A stretch of DNA of 38,515 nucleotides from Candidatus Merdivicinus intestinavium (GTDB taxonomy: Bacteria; Bacillota; Clostridia; Oscillospirales; Ruminococcaceae). The stretch covers positions 1 through 38,515 of the forward strand of contig DVFM01000063.1 of NCBI GenBank assembly GCA_018713245.1, given 5' to 3'. Positions within the stretch are counted from its first letter, which is position 1. Each line of letters starts with the position of its first letter. The position numbers were made by a program, and so were the translations under genes. Below the pieces are notes generated by a model, which did not search any database, had not been told where the DNA came from, and saw only the letters and a list, made by a program, of their open reading frames with translations. Below are positions 1 through 6,275 of the stretch, in pieces.

Positions 1-345
1 ATCCTGCTGCCGGGGAAACTCTGCCGCAAGCTGCTCGGCTACGCCAGAAAACACAAAACCGCCTCCGGTGAAATCTTTCTCACCAGAAGCGGGAAAAGCA
101 TCTCCCGAAAACAGATTTGGGCGGAAATGAAGGCCCTCTGCCGGAAAGCGGGCGTGGAGCCGGGGAAGGTTTTCCCCCACAATCTGCGGCATCTGTTCGC
201 CCGGACCTTTTACCAGACCTGCCGGGATGTGGTCAAGCTGTCCGACGTGCTGGGCCATTCCAGCATCGAAACCACCCGCATTTATCTCATCTCTTCCGGG
301 ACGGAACACATGCGGCTGCTCGAACGGATGCGCATGACCTTATAG
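1..345 (+). CDS. Tyrosine recombinase/integrase, C-terminal fragment (cut by window edge)
   Basis: The frame is open from base 1 to the TAG at 343-345, so only the last 114 residues of the catalytic domain are visible. Box II motifs are present: HNLRH (the HxxR pair), LGHSS, and TTRIYL, whose tyrosine would be the nucleophile that forms the DNA-protein covalent link. The first catalytic arginine lies upstream of the window. The family (XerC/D and integrase type) performs site-specific strand exchange at short sites with two inverted arms. The stop codon falls inside the left copy of an inverted-repeat pair at 343-366 and 585-608, which is the arrangement expected of a recombinase next to its own switch. 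I see no frameshift. The domain call is secure; the link to the repeats is inference. Confidence 0.88.
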   Translation: MLLPGKLCRKLLGYARKHKTASGEIFLTRSGKSISRKQIWAEMKALCRKAGVEPGKVFPHNLRHLFARTFYQTCRDVVKLSDVLGHSSIETTRIYLISSGTEHMRLLERMRMTL

Positions 346-366
346 ACAGAATACACATTTTGTCTA
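343..366 (+). repeat. Left inverted-repeat site (candidate recombinase core site)
   Basis: The site reads as arms TAGACAGAA and TTTTGTCTA around the 6-bp spacer TACACA. The arms are inverted copies of each other with one mismatch. The 22-bp stretch 343-364 matches the reverse complement of 587-608 at 21 positions. Similarity stops at both edges, so it is a short discrete site and not part of a longer duplication. The first three bases are the recombinase stop codon; a crossover in the spacer would leave that stop intact in either orientation. It could instead be an operator for a dimeric repressor. Confidence 0.75.
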
Positions 367-459
367 TAAATAAAATCAAATTTTTAAGATATCATAATAT
401 GATGTTATCATTCTAGCACTGTTTTTTTAAATTGTCAAGGATTTTTTAATACATAAATA

Positions 460-522
460 CAGGGGCAAATAAGCCTTTCCCTCCTGCAGGTTCTGAAAGG
501 CCTGTTTCCCCTGCCGTTTTTT
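460..522 (+). terminator. Rho-independent terminator between the inverted repeats
   Basis: An imperfect stem pairs 460-479 with 495-513 (CAGGGGCAAATAAGCCTTTC against GAAAGGCCTGTTTCCCCTG, with a few bulges). The loop holds the palindrome CCTGCAGG. The stem is followed by six T at 517-522. There is no T-run on the other side, so it acts rightward only. In the orientation shown it would stop transcripts leaving the recombinase gene, or any promoter to its left, before they reach the transporter. Confidence 0.65.
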
Positions 523-584
523 CTTGTTTGTGCCGGTCATTTTTAAAAAAGGAACTGTTTGCATACCCATTTTCCTCTTAGAAG

Positions 585-608
585 AGGACAAAATGTGTAT
601 TTTGTCTA
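585..608 (-). repeat. Right inverted-repeat site (inverted copy of 343-366)
   Basis: The site reads AGGACAAAA, spacer TGTGTA, then TTTTGTCTA. The spacer is the exact reverse complement of the left spacer TACACA, and 21 of 22 positions match the inverted left copy. The two asymmetric spacers are therefore head to head, the geometry in which a tyrosine recombinase inverts the DNA between its sites. The site ends 8 bp before the AAAGGAGGAGG ahead of the importer genes, a position equally suited to an operator. Confidence 0.75.
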
Positions 609-639
609 TCGGCATAAAGGAGGAGGAATAGCAAGCGGA

Positions 640-660
640 ATGCGTACATGCCGTACGCAT
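640..660 (+). promoter_or_regulatory. Perfect 8-bp hairpin/palindrome ahead of the importer genes
   Basis: ATGCGTAC (640-647) and GTACGCAT (653-660) are exact inverted copies around the 5-nt loop ATGCC. It could be an RNA hairpin in the operon leader or a DNA operator. It is not followed by a T-run, so it is not a terminator. Confidence 0.5.
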
Positions 661-720
661 CAATTGATAAAGGCACAGCTCAAAGACGCAGATGCAGCAA
701 AGGAGAGGATGCAGGAATGA
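640..720 (+). CDS. Possible 26-codon leader peptide of the importer operon
   Basis: An ATG at 640 opens 26 codons ending in TGA at 718-720, so its stop overlaps the permease ATG at 717 (ATGA). The peptide is polar and lysine/glutamine-rich in its second half (KAQLKDADAAKERMQE) and has no recognisable family. AAAGGAGGAGG at 616-626 lies 13 nt upstream, a rather long spacing. The start codon lies in the 5' arm of a perfect hairpin (640-660). If translated, it would couple ribosomes to the permease start. It may equally be chance; there is no composition or homology evidence for it. Confidence 0.22.
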   Translation: MRTCRTHQLIKAQLKDADAAKERMQE

Positions 721-1658
721 ATGCAGCAGCCAAAAGCATAGGCAGCAGACAGAAAAGCAAACGCTTGAAAAAGTTTTTAAGTCACTGGCAGTTTTACTTA
801 ATCATCGCACTTCCGCTCATTTACATCATTATTTTCAACTATGTGCCGATGTACGGCGTTCTGATGGCTTTCCAGCGCTTCAGCCCGTCAAAAGGCATTT
901 GGGGCAGCACCTGGGTGGGCCTGCAGAACTTCGTGCAGTTCTTCTCTTCTCCCTCCAGCGTCCGGACCATTTGGAATACGCTGGTCATCGGCGTTTACCA
1001 GCTGGTAGCCGGCTTCCCCATCCCCATCATTCTGGCGGTGGCGCTCAATGAAGTGGGAAACCGGTTCTTTAAAAAGACCGTGCAGATGGTGACTTATGCG
1101 CCGTACTTTATTTCCACGGTCGTCCTGGTCGGCATGATGTTTCAGGTCATGGACCTCCGCAACGGCATTGTCAACCATTTTATCACCGCCCTGGGCGGCG
1201 AGGCGATCAACTTTATGGGAGAAGCGGACATGTTCCGCCACATTTATGTGTGGTCGGGCGTCTGGCAGAGCGCCGGCTATAACTCCATTATCTACATTGC
1301 GGCTTTGTCAGGCGTCAGCAAGGAGCTTCAGGAAGCCGCCATCATCGACGGCGCCAGCCGCTTAAAACGGATTTGGCATGTCGATCTTCCGGCGATTGCG
1401 CCGCAGATCATCATCCTGCTGATTTTCAACGTCGGGTCCGTTATGGGCGTCGGCTATGAAAAGGTCTATCTGATGCAGAACAGCCTGAACACCTCCAAAT
1501 CGGAGGTGATCTCCACATTCGTTTATAAGGTCGGTCTGGTCAACGCGGACTACGGCTTTTCCACGGCGGTGGGGCTTTTCAACTCCCTCATCAGTATTAT
1601 TCTGCTGACGTCGACCAACTTTATCGCAAAGAAACTCAGCGACACCAGCCTGTGGTAA
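717..1658 (+). CDS. Carbohydrate ABC transporter permease, LplB/YteP type
   Basis: This 313-residue inner-membrane permease belongs to the MalF-like half of CUT1 importers of the LplB/YteP group, which take up oligosaccharides. About six hydrophobic segments are visible, the first near residues 30-50 (FYLIIALPLIYIIIFNYVPM). The EAA loop that docks the ATPase is present (ELQEAAIIDGASRLKRIWHV, then DLPAIAPQ). I chose ATG 717 because AGGAGAGG at 701-708 lies 8 nt upstream; the frame also has an ATG at 648, which adds 23 unlikely residues. The second permease follows after 12 nt and the binding protein after that, so the three form one operon. No ATPase is encoded; members of this group often borrow a shared MsmX-type ATPase. 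The substrate cannot be told from sequence. Confidence 0.92.
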   Translation: MNAAAKSIGSRQKSKRLKKFLSHWQFYLIIALPLIYIIIFNYVPMYGVLMAFQRFSPSKGIWGSTWVGLQNFVQFFSSPSSVRTIWNTLVIGVYQLVAGFPIPIILAVALNEVGNRFFKKTVQMVTYAPYFISTVVLVGMMFQVMDLRNGIVNHFITALGGEAINFMGEADMFRHIYVWSGVWQSAGYNSIIYIAALSGVSKELQEAAIIDGASRLKRIWHVDLPAIAPQIIILLIFNVGSVMGVGYEKVYLMQNSLNTSKSEVISTFVYKVGLVNADYGFSTAVGLFNSLISIILLTSTNFIAKKLSDTSLW

Positions 1659-1670
1659 GGAGGAATTGAG

Positions 1671-2585
1671 ATGAGCGCAGCAGCCAAACGCAGACCGAAG
1701 CACATCCGGGAATCTCTGGGCGACCGGATTTTTATGGTCATCGTTTATATTATCCTGACTTTTTGCCTGGTGGTGGTCCTGTATCCGCTGATTTACGTGG
1801 TCAGCGCCTCGTTCAGCAGCTCGGCAGCCATCCGCAGCGGGGAAGTGTGGCTTTACCCGGTGGACATTACCCTTCAGGGGTATGAAGCCGTATTCGGCAA
1901 CTATCAGATTATGACCGGATTCCTGAATTCTTTCATTTACACTTTTGGGGGCACCGCAGTCAATCTTGTAATGACAATGCTCTGTGCGTACCCGCTTTCC
2001 CGGAAGGAATTTTACGGGCGCGGGCTGATTACCGGCATTTTTGTATTCACCATGTACTTTGGCGGCGGCCTGGTGCCGACTTACATGCTGATTAACAATC
2101 TGGGGCTGCTCGATACCCGCTGGGTTATGATTATCCCCACCGCCATGTCGGTATGGAACGTCATCATTGCCCGCACCTACCTGTCGTCCACCATCCCGGA
2201 TGCGCTGTTTGAAGCGGCCGAGCTGGACGGGTGCAGCGAGTTCCAGTTCTTTATCCGGATTGTAATTCCACTGTCCGCTCCCATTATCGCGGTTCTGGCG
2301 CTGTATTACGGCGTCGGCAACTGGAACGCTTATTTTAACGCCATGATTTATCTGAGCGATTCGGAGCTGTTCCCGCTGCAGGTCGTACTGAGAAGCATCC
2401 TGATTCTGGGCGATGTCGATATGACTAAGGTGCAGAACGTGGACGCCCTGGTCCAGAAGCAGGGCCTTGCCGATCTGCTGAAATACGCTGTAATCGTAGT
2501 TGCCAGCGTGCCGGTTATGTGTATCTATCCCTTTGTACAGAAATATTTCGTCAAAGGCGTAATGATTGGTTCCATTAAGGGTTAA
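1671..2585 (+). CDS. Carbohydrate ABC transporter permease, LplC/YtcP type
   Basis: This is the 304-residue MalG-like partner of the upstream permease. It has about six membrane segments, the first near residues 22-45 (VIVYIILTFCLVVVLYPLIY), and the ATPase-docking EAA motif (LFEAAELDGCSEFQFFIRIV followed by IPLSAP). The C-terminus ends in YFVKGVMIGSIKG, typical of this subfamily. The start is supported by AAGGAGG seven nt before ATG 1671. Length and motifs match full-length family members, so the gene looks intact. It should form the heterodimeric channel with the product of 717-1658. Confidence 0.93.
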   Translation: MSAAAKRRPKHIRESLGDRIFMVIVYIILTFCLVVVLYPLIYVVSASFSSSAAIRSGEVWLYPVDITLQGYEAVFGNYQIMTGFLNSFIYTFGGTAVNLVMTMLCAYPLSRKEFYGRGLITGIFVFTMYFGGGLVPTYMLINNLGLLDTRWVMIIPTAMSVWNVIIARTYLSSTIPDALFEAAELDGCSEFQFFIRIVIPLSAPIIAVLALYYGVGNWNAYFNAMIYLSDSELFPLQVVLRSILILGDVDMTKVQNVDALVQKQGLADLLKYAVIVVASVPVMCIYPFVQKYFVKGVMIGSIKG

Positions 2586-2616
2586 TCCCTGTTGAATATT
2601 TAAGGAGGAAACAATA

Positions 2617-4296
2617 ATGAAGCACTCGAGAAAAGTATGGTCAACAATTCTTGCCGCGTCGATGCTGGCAGCAATGGCAATGACCGGATGCGGCGGCAAT
2701 AACGAAGAAAGCACCGTTTCTGTCGATACATCCGACCTTTATACCGAAGCAGGTACCTATTTCCCCATTGTCAACGAGCCCATTACCCTGACCGTATTTA
2801 CAGAGCAAAGGGCAAACACCGTTGATTACAATACCAATGATGTCACCGTATTTCTGGAAGAAAACACGGGCATTGACCTGAACTTTGAAACTGCTCCTTC
2901 AGACGCTCTGGAGGAAAAGGTAAACCTTGCCTTTGCAAGCCAGGACCTGCCGGACATGTTCCTGGGCGTGCAGCTGGACGACTCCCGCTACGGCGTGGAA
3001 GAGGGCCAGCTGATCGACCTGACCGAACTCATCGACACCAAGATGCCGCGGCTCCAGGAAATTTTTGAAGAAGTCCCCACCATGCGCGGGGCTATGACCC
3101 AGACCGACGGGAAAATTTATCAGTTCCCCGCTTTCAACGACTGCTACCACTGCAACTACGCTATCAAAATGTGGGCCAATACGGCGCATCTGGAGGAAAT
3201 GGGCGTAGAAGCTCCCACCACCATTGAGGAGTTCTACAACGTCTGCAAGCAGTTCAAAGAGATGTATCCCGACAGCGTCCCGCTGGCCGGTGCAGCTGCG
3301 ACGGCCAACGGAGGCTGGAACAGCGACCCGATGATGTTTATCCTCAATGCGTACACTTTCTATCCGGATAATGTCTATGGCCTGCGGATGCATGGCGATA
3401 CGGTTGAAACGGCTTACAGCACGGATGAATACCGCGAAGCCCTGAAATTCCTCAATCAGATGTACAACGAAGGTCTGCTTTACGAAGCAACTTACACCAC
3501 CACCGCCGACCAGATGAAGTCTATTCTGGTAGAAGAAGGTGAGCCAGTGCTCTTCTTCTCGCAGGGCGCTTCCGTTAACTTCATTGACAGCGCCTCCACC
3601 CCGGAACTGTACAGCCACTACTATCCTATTGCCCCGCTGGAAGGGCCGGACGGCACACAAATGGCGACCCACATCCCCACGGAACCCTACGGCTATTACT
3701 CCATCACGACAGAATGTCAATATCCGGAAGCGGCTGCCCGCCTGGTTGATTACCTGCTGACCGATGAAGGCGGCTTTACTATGAACAACGGTCCGGAAGG
3801 AACCGGATGGGAGTATGTGGACGAATCCGAAAGCTGGATTGCCGCCAACGGTGAGCCGGCAACCATAATGGCATACCATGTTTATACCCAGGAGCCGCAG
3901 AATGAGTGCTGGCAGGATGTCGTCGGCTATGCTTCCTCCGCTTTCCGCTTTGCGTCCGGCGTTTACCAGGAAGGCGATGAACCGGAGCTCTTTGCGCCGG
4001 AAGCCAGTGAGATGGTTCTGTATCAGGCAACCCACGATCTGTATGAGCCTTACAAGACTGACGAATGGACCAAGGTCCCCGCTCTGAACTTCCTGGTGGA
4101 AGAAAACACCAGCGTCCAGACCATCGAGGTCGAGCTGGAAACCTACATCAGTGAAAGCAAGGTCCAGTTTATCACCGGCGTTTTGGACATCAACGATGAT
4201 GCTGCCTGGCAGTCCTATGTGGAGAGCCTGGACTCCATCGGCATGCCGAAGCTTATCGAAGTCTACCAGACCGCCTACGACCGTCAGTATAAATAA
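2617..4296 (+). CDS. Extracellular sugar-binding lipoprotein, LplA/YtcQ type
   Basis: The product is 559 residues, the large LplA/YtcQ class of solute-binding proteins. Its N-terminus is a lipoprotein signal (KVWSTILAASMLAAMAMTGC) with lipobox MTGC, so it should be anchored to the outer face of the membrane and deliver a saccharide to the two permeases just upstream. AAGGAGGAAAC precedes ATG 2617. The mature part begins with an acidic, low-complexity linker, followed by a typical binding-protein body (EEKVNLAFASQDLPDMFLG). A strong terminator follows 20 nt after the stop, closing the operon. There is no neighbouring glycosidase or regulator to reveal the sugar. Confidence 0.92.
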   Translation: MKHSRKVWSTILAASMLAAMAMTGCGGNNEESTVSVDTSDLYTEAGTYFPIVNEPITLTVFTEQRANTVDYNTNDVTVFLEENTGIDLNFETAPSDALEEKVNLAFASQDLPDMFLGVQLDDSRYGVEEGQLIDLTELIDTKMPRLQEIFEEVPTMRGAMTQTDGKIYQFPAFNDCYHCNYAIKMWANTAHLEEMGVEAPTTIEEFYNVCKQFKEMYPDSVPLAGAAATANGGWNSDPMMFILNAYTFYPDNVYGLRMHGDTVETAYSTDEYREALKFLNQMYNEGLLYEATYTTTADQMKSILVEEGEPVLFFSQGASVNFIDSASTPELYSHYYPIAPLEGPDGTQMATHIPTEPYGYYSITTECQYPEAAARLVDYLLTDEGGFTMNNGPEGTGWEYVDESESWIAANGEPATIMAYHVYTQEPQNECWQDVVGYASSAFRFASGVYQEGDEPELFAPEASEMVLYQATHDLYEPYKTDEWTKVPALNFLVEENTSVQTIEVELETYISESKVQFITGVLDINDDAAWQSYVESLDSIGMPKLIEVYQTAYDRQYK

Positions 4297-4316
4297 TCCG
4301 GATTGCCCTATTGGAA

Positions 4317-4344
4317 ATCCCCGGCTGCAAAGCCGGGGATTTTT
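4317..4344 (+). terminator. Rho-independent terminator of the importer operon
   Basis: ATCCCCGGCT (4317-4326), loop GCAA, AGCCGGGGAT (4331-4340), then a T-run. The 10-bp stem is perfect. It also separates this operon from the convergent minus-strand genes. Confidence 0.93.
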
Positions 4345-4354
4345 GCCGCTCTGT

Positions 4355-5140
4355 TCAAGGCCGGATTTCGTTTTCCTTGTCCGCCGCCCGGTAAAACTCC
4401 TCCAGCGCGGCGGCCGACGCGGCGAGGCGTTCCGCGAGCCCCGCGCCCTCTATGTCCTGCCGGAGGAAATTCCGCACCGAAAAGCCGGATTCCCCCTCCG
4501 TCAGGGTCAGATCCACGGCGTAAAAGGGAATCCCCGCTTCCGAAAAAGCCGCCAGCAGCTCCCGCAGAAGCTCCGCCGCCCGCCCGGCGGACGGTTCCTC
4601 CTCCAGGGACAGCACCAGATGCCCCGCCGTTTTTCCCAGCTCCAGGGGATCGTATTCCCCTTCCGGTTCCAGGGCGGGAAGGCCGTAAACGGGGCCGAAA
4701 GCCTCCGCCTCCCGGTCGGCGCGCTGTTCCAGCGTTCCGTAGGCGTAGAGGCAGGCGTAAGGCAGCGCGTCCAGAACGCCGTCCGCCTTTTCCCGGTATG
4801 CGGCATCCAGCCGCTGCCAGGTGTTGAATCCGCTGGCGACATGGGATTCATACCGGTCGTACAGCACCCGGCCCGTCATGGAGATATCCAGCGTAAAATG
4901 GGTGTCCAGGCTGCCGGGGAGGGAAGCCTGCGCCAGATAGCCGCCAGTTTTGAAGCTGTAGGACACCCCCTCCAGTTCCAGCCCCATGCCGGGGTAGGTC
5001 TCCAGCAGATAGGTCCCGGCCGCCCGTTTCGCCAGGACGCGGGAGACCGGGTTCCCCACAAATGCGTTGGCCAGCGCCAGCAGCCCGGCAATCAGAAGAA
5101 ACGCCAGCGCGCCGGCCGCGATTTTAAGCGCCTTTTTCAT
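4355..5140 (-). CDS. YfjL-like membrane-anchored protein of a sigma/anti-sigma operon
   Basis: The 261-residue product starts with one hydrophobic segment at about residues 5-28 (IAAGALAFLLIAGLLALANA), followed by an exported domain with no catalytic motif that I recognise. The opening GNPVSRVLAKRAAGTYLLET resembles YfjL-like proteins of Firmicutes; this is recall, not a search. ATG 5140 is chosen because GGAGGG lies just upstream on the minus strand. The reading frame is open further upstream, but that part reads as an antisense shadow of the anti-sigma gene. The gene overlaps the anti-sigma gene by 17 nt, so the two are translationally coupled. A role in sensing or responding to envelope stress is inferred from position only. 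Confidence 0.72.
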   Translation of the reverse strand: MKKALKIAAGALAFLLIAGLLALANAFVGNPVSRVLAKRAAGTYLLETYPGMGLELEGVSYSFKTGGYLAQASLPGSLDTHFTLDISMTGRVLYDRYESHVASGFNTWQRLDAAYREKADGVLDALPYACLYAYGTLEQRADREAEAFGPVYGLPALEPEGEYDPLELGKTAGHLVLSLEEEPSAGRAAELLRELLAAFSEAGIPFYAVDLTLTEGESGFSVRNFLRQDIEGAGLAERLAASAAALEEFYRAADKENEIRP

Positions 5141-5669
5141 CGTGACCCTCCTTTCGGAAGGCAAAGCGCAGCAGCAGCGCAATGAGCACGCCGAGGCCGC
5201 ACAGCCCCCCATAGATCGCCGCCCAGTAAAGCGGGCGCAGGAAAATGTCCGGCGGGCTTCCGCCTTCCGCCCAGTATTTGACCAGGTGCCACAGCCAGGT
5301 GAGGACCGCCATGGCCGGGGCGGGCAGCCAGGCTTTTCCCGGCATCGCCCAGCAGGCCGCCGCACCCAGCGCGGGAAGCAGGAGGATGTTGTAAAACATC
5401 CCGTTTCCCTCGGAAAGGCTCAGGCCCAGCAGCGTCCCCAGCCCAACCAGCGCCAGCACCCACCGGAAAAGCCCCCGCCGCAGCCGGGAGGCCACCCTTT
5501 TTTCGTCCATGCGGACCGGCGGCGGGGGAGCATCCTCCCATTCCGCCCGGCAGCCCGGGCAGTCCCGGATGTGGGCCAGCACGGCCTCCCGGCTTTCCGG
5601 ACTGGCTACGCCGTCCCGCACCAGGGGCATCAGGTCCCGGCAGATTTCACAGGGAATTTGATTCGTCAT
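5124..5669 (-). CDS. Membrane-bound zinc-finger anti-sigma factor
   Basis: The 181-residue product carries an N-terminal zinc-binding anti-sigma (ZAS-like) domain: C7xxC10 followed by H33xxxC37xxC40. After a short linker come about four hydrophobic segments (for example FRWVLALVGLGTLLGLSL and LYWAAIYGGLCGLGVLIALL). Proteins of this design hold their ECF sigma factor inactive at the membrane until a signal releases it. It overlaps the sigma gene by 23 nt and the downstream YfjL-like gene by 17 nt, giving a three-gene cassette with coupled translation. The membrane part is longer than in single-pass anti-sigma factors, so sensing may happen within the membrane. Confidence 0.85.
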   Translation of the reverse strand: MTNQIPCEICRDLMPLVRDGVASPESREAVLAHIRDCPGCRAEWEDAPPPPVRMDEKRVASRLRRGLFRWVLALVGLGTLLGLSLSEGNGMFYNILLLPALGAAACWAMPGKAWLPAPAMAVLTWLWHLVKYWAEGGSPPDIFLRPLYWAAIYGGLCGLGVLIALLLRFAFRKEGHDEKGA

Positions 5670-6162
5670 CCAGCAGTCCCTCCTTTCGCAGCGCTTCCCG
5701 CATCCGTTTTTTGGCCCGGAAATCCAAAACCCGGGCGGCGCTTTCCGAGATGCCCAGCTTTTCCCCGATTTCCCGGTAGGACCAGCCCTCCATCCGCAGC
5801 CGCACCGTTTCCCGGGCCCGGGGCTCCTCGTTTTGGAGAAGCCGGAGGACGGCTTCCAGCCGGTCTTTGCTGAGAAGCGCCGCTTCCGGCCCGCCGTCCT
5901 CCGGGAGAAGGGCCGCCGCCTCCTCCGGGGAAAGCCGCCTTTTCTCCCGCCGCAGGTGTTCGGACCATTTGTGCCGGGCGATGGAAAAAAGCCAGGTCCG
6001 GACGCCGGATTCCCCCCGAAACCTGGGCAGGGCCAGAATGGCCGCCAGGAATGTGTCGGAGGTCAGGTCCTCAGCCAGGGAAGGGTCCCCGCACAGCCTC
6101 AGGAGGTAGCGGAAAACTTCCTGCTTATGGGCTTCGTATATGGCGGCAATCAGCGGCGGCAT
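5647..6162 (-). CDS. ECF-family RNA polymerase sigma factor
   Basis: The 171-residue product has region 2 at about residues 10-75 (RYLLRLCGDPSLAEDLTSDT, then RTWLFSIARHKWSEHLRRE) and region 4 at about 105-160 (GWSYREIGEKLGISESAARV). There is no region 1 or 3, as expected for extracytoplasmic-function sigma factors. It is the first gene of a minus-strand cassette with its anti-sigma factor, and GGGAGGG lies upstream of ATG 6162. A TGTAAC element upstream (6210-6215) resembles the -35 box of sigma-X/M/V-type promoters and suggests autoregulation. The regulon is unknown. Confidence 0.92.
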   Translation of the reverse strand: MPPLIAAIYEAHKQEVFRYLLRLCGDPSLAEDLTSDTFLAAILALPRFRGESGVRTWLFSIARHKWSEHLRREKRRLSPEEAAALLPEDGGPEAALLSKDRLEAVLRLLQNEEPRARETVRLRMEGWSYREIGEKLGISESAARVLDFRAKKRMREALRKEGLLDDESNSL

Positions 6163-6186
6163 CCGGTTTCCCTCCCTTCTGTTATA

Positions 6187-6215
6187 TTTGTGGCGGATGG
6201 AGGAATTTCGTTACA
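6187..6215 (-). promoter_or_regulatory. Candidate ECF-type autoregulatory promoter (weak -10)
   Basis: On the minus strand TGTAAC (6210-6215) matches the -35 element known for sigma-X-class ECF factors. No clean CGWC -10 lies 16-17 nt further on; the nearest are CGCC at a spacing of 14 and CCAC at 16. The -35 is plausible but the promoter is not proven. Confidence 0.3.
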
Positions 6216-6222
6216 GAAAATG

Positions 6223-6260
6223 AAAAAACGGGGCGGGAAAATTCATTCCCGTCCCGTTTT
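6223..6260 (-). terminator. Terminator after the CNNM-family gene
   Basis: On the minus strand AAAACGGGACGGGAA pairs with TTCCCGCCCCGTTTT (one mismatch, 15-bp stem) and ends in a T6 run. It sits 15 nt after the stop codon of the CBS-domain gene. Read on the plus strand it also ends in four T, but no plus-strand gene needs it. It insulates the sigma-factor cassette from read-through. Confidence 0.88.
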
Positions 6261-6275
6261 GGGGGATCCGCCCGT

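Larger units (their letters stand above)
346..716. other. AT-rich intergenic region holding the repeat pair, a terminator and the importer leader
   Basis: No convincing conserved gene lies in this 371-bp stretch. Apart from the two inverted sites (343-366 and 585-608), the terminator (460-522) and the leader hairpin (640-660), it is much richer in A and T than the genes around it. Several poor sigma-A-like elements can be drawn, for example TTGTCA near 433 with a weak -10, but none is convincing. A strong Shine-Dalgarno-like AAAGGAGGAGG sits at 616-626, well upstream of the chosen permease start at 717. The composition suggests the segment is not ancestral to the GC-rich surroundings. Confidence 0.6.

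Noticed and set aside
1-345. Recombinase looks truncated and could be a pseudogene
   Set aside because: The frame is open to the first base of the window, so the missing N-terminus is explained by the edge; no internal stop or frameshift is seen.
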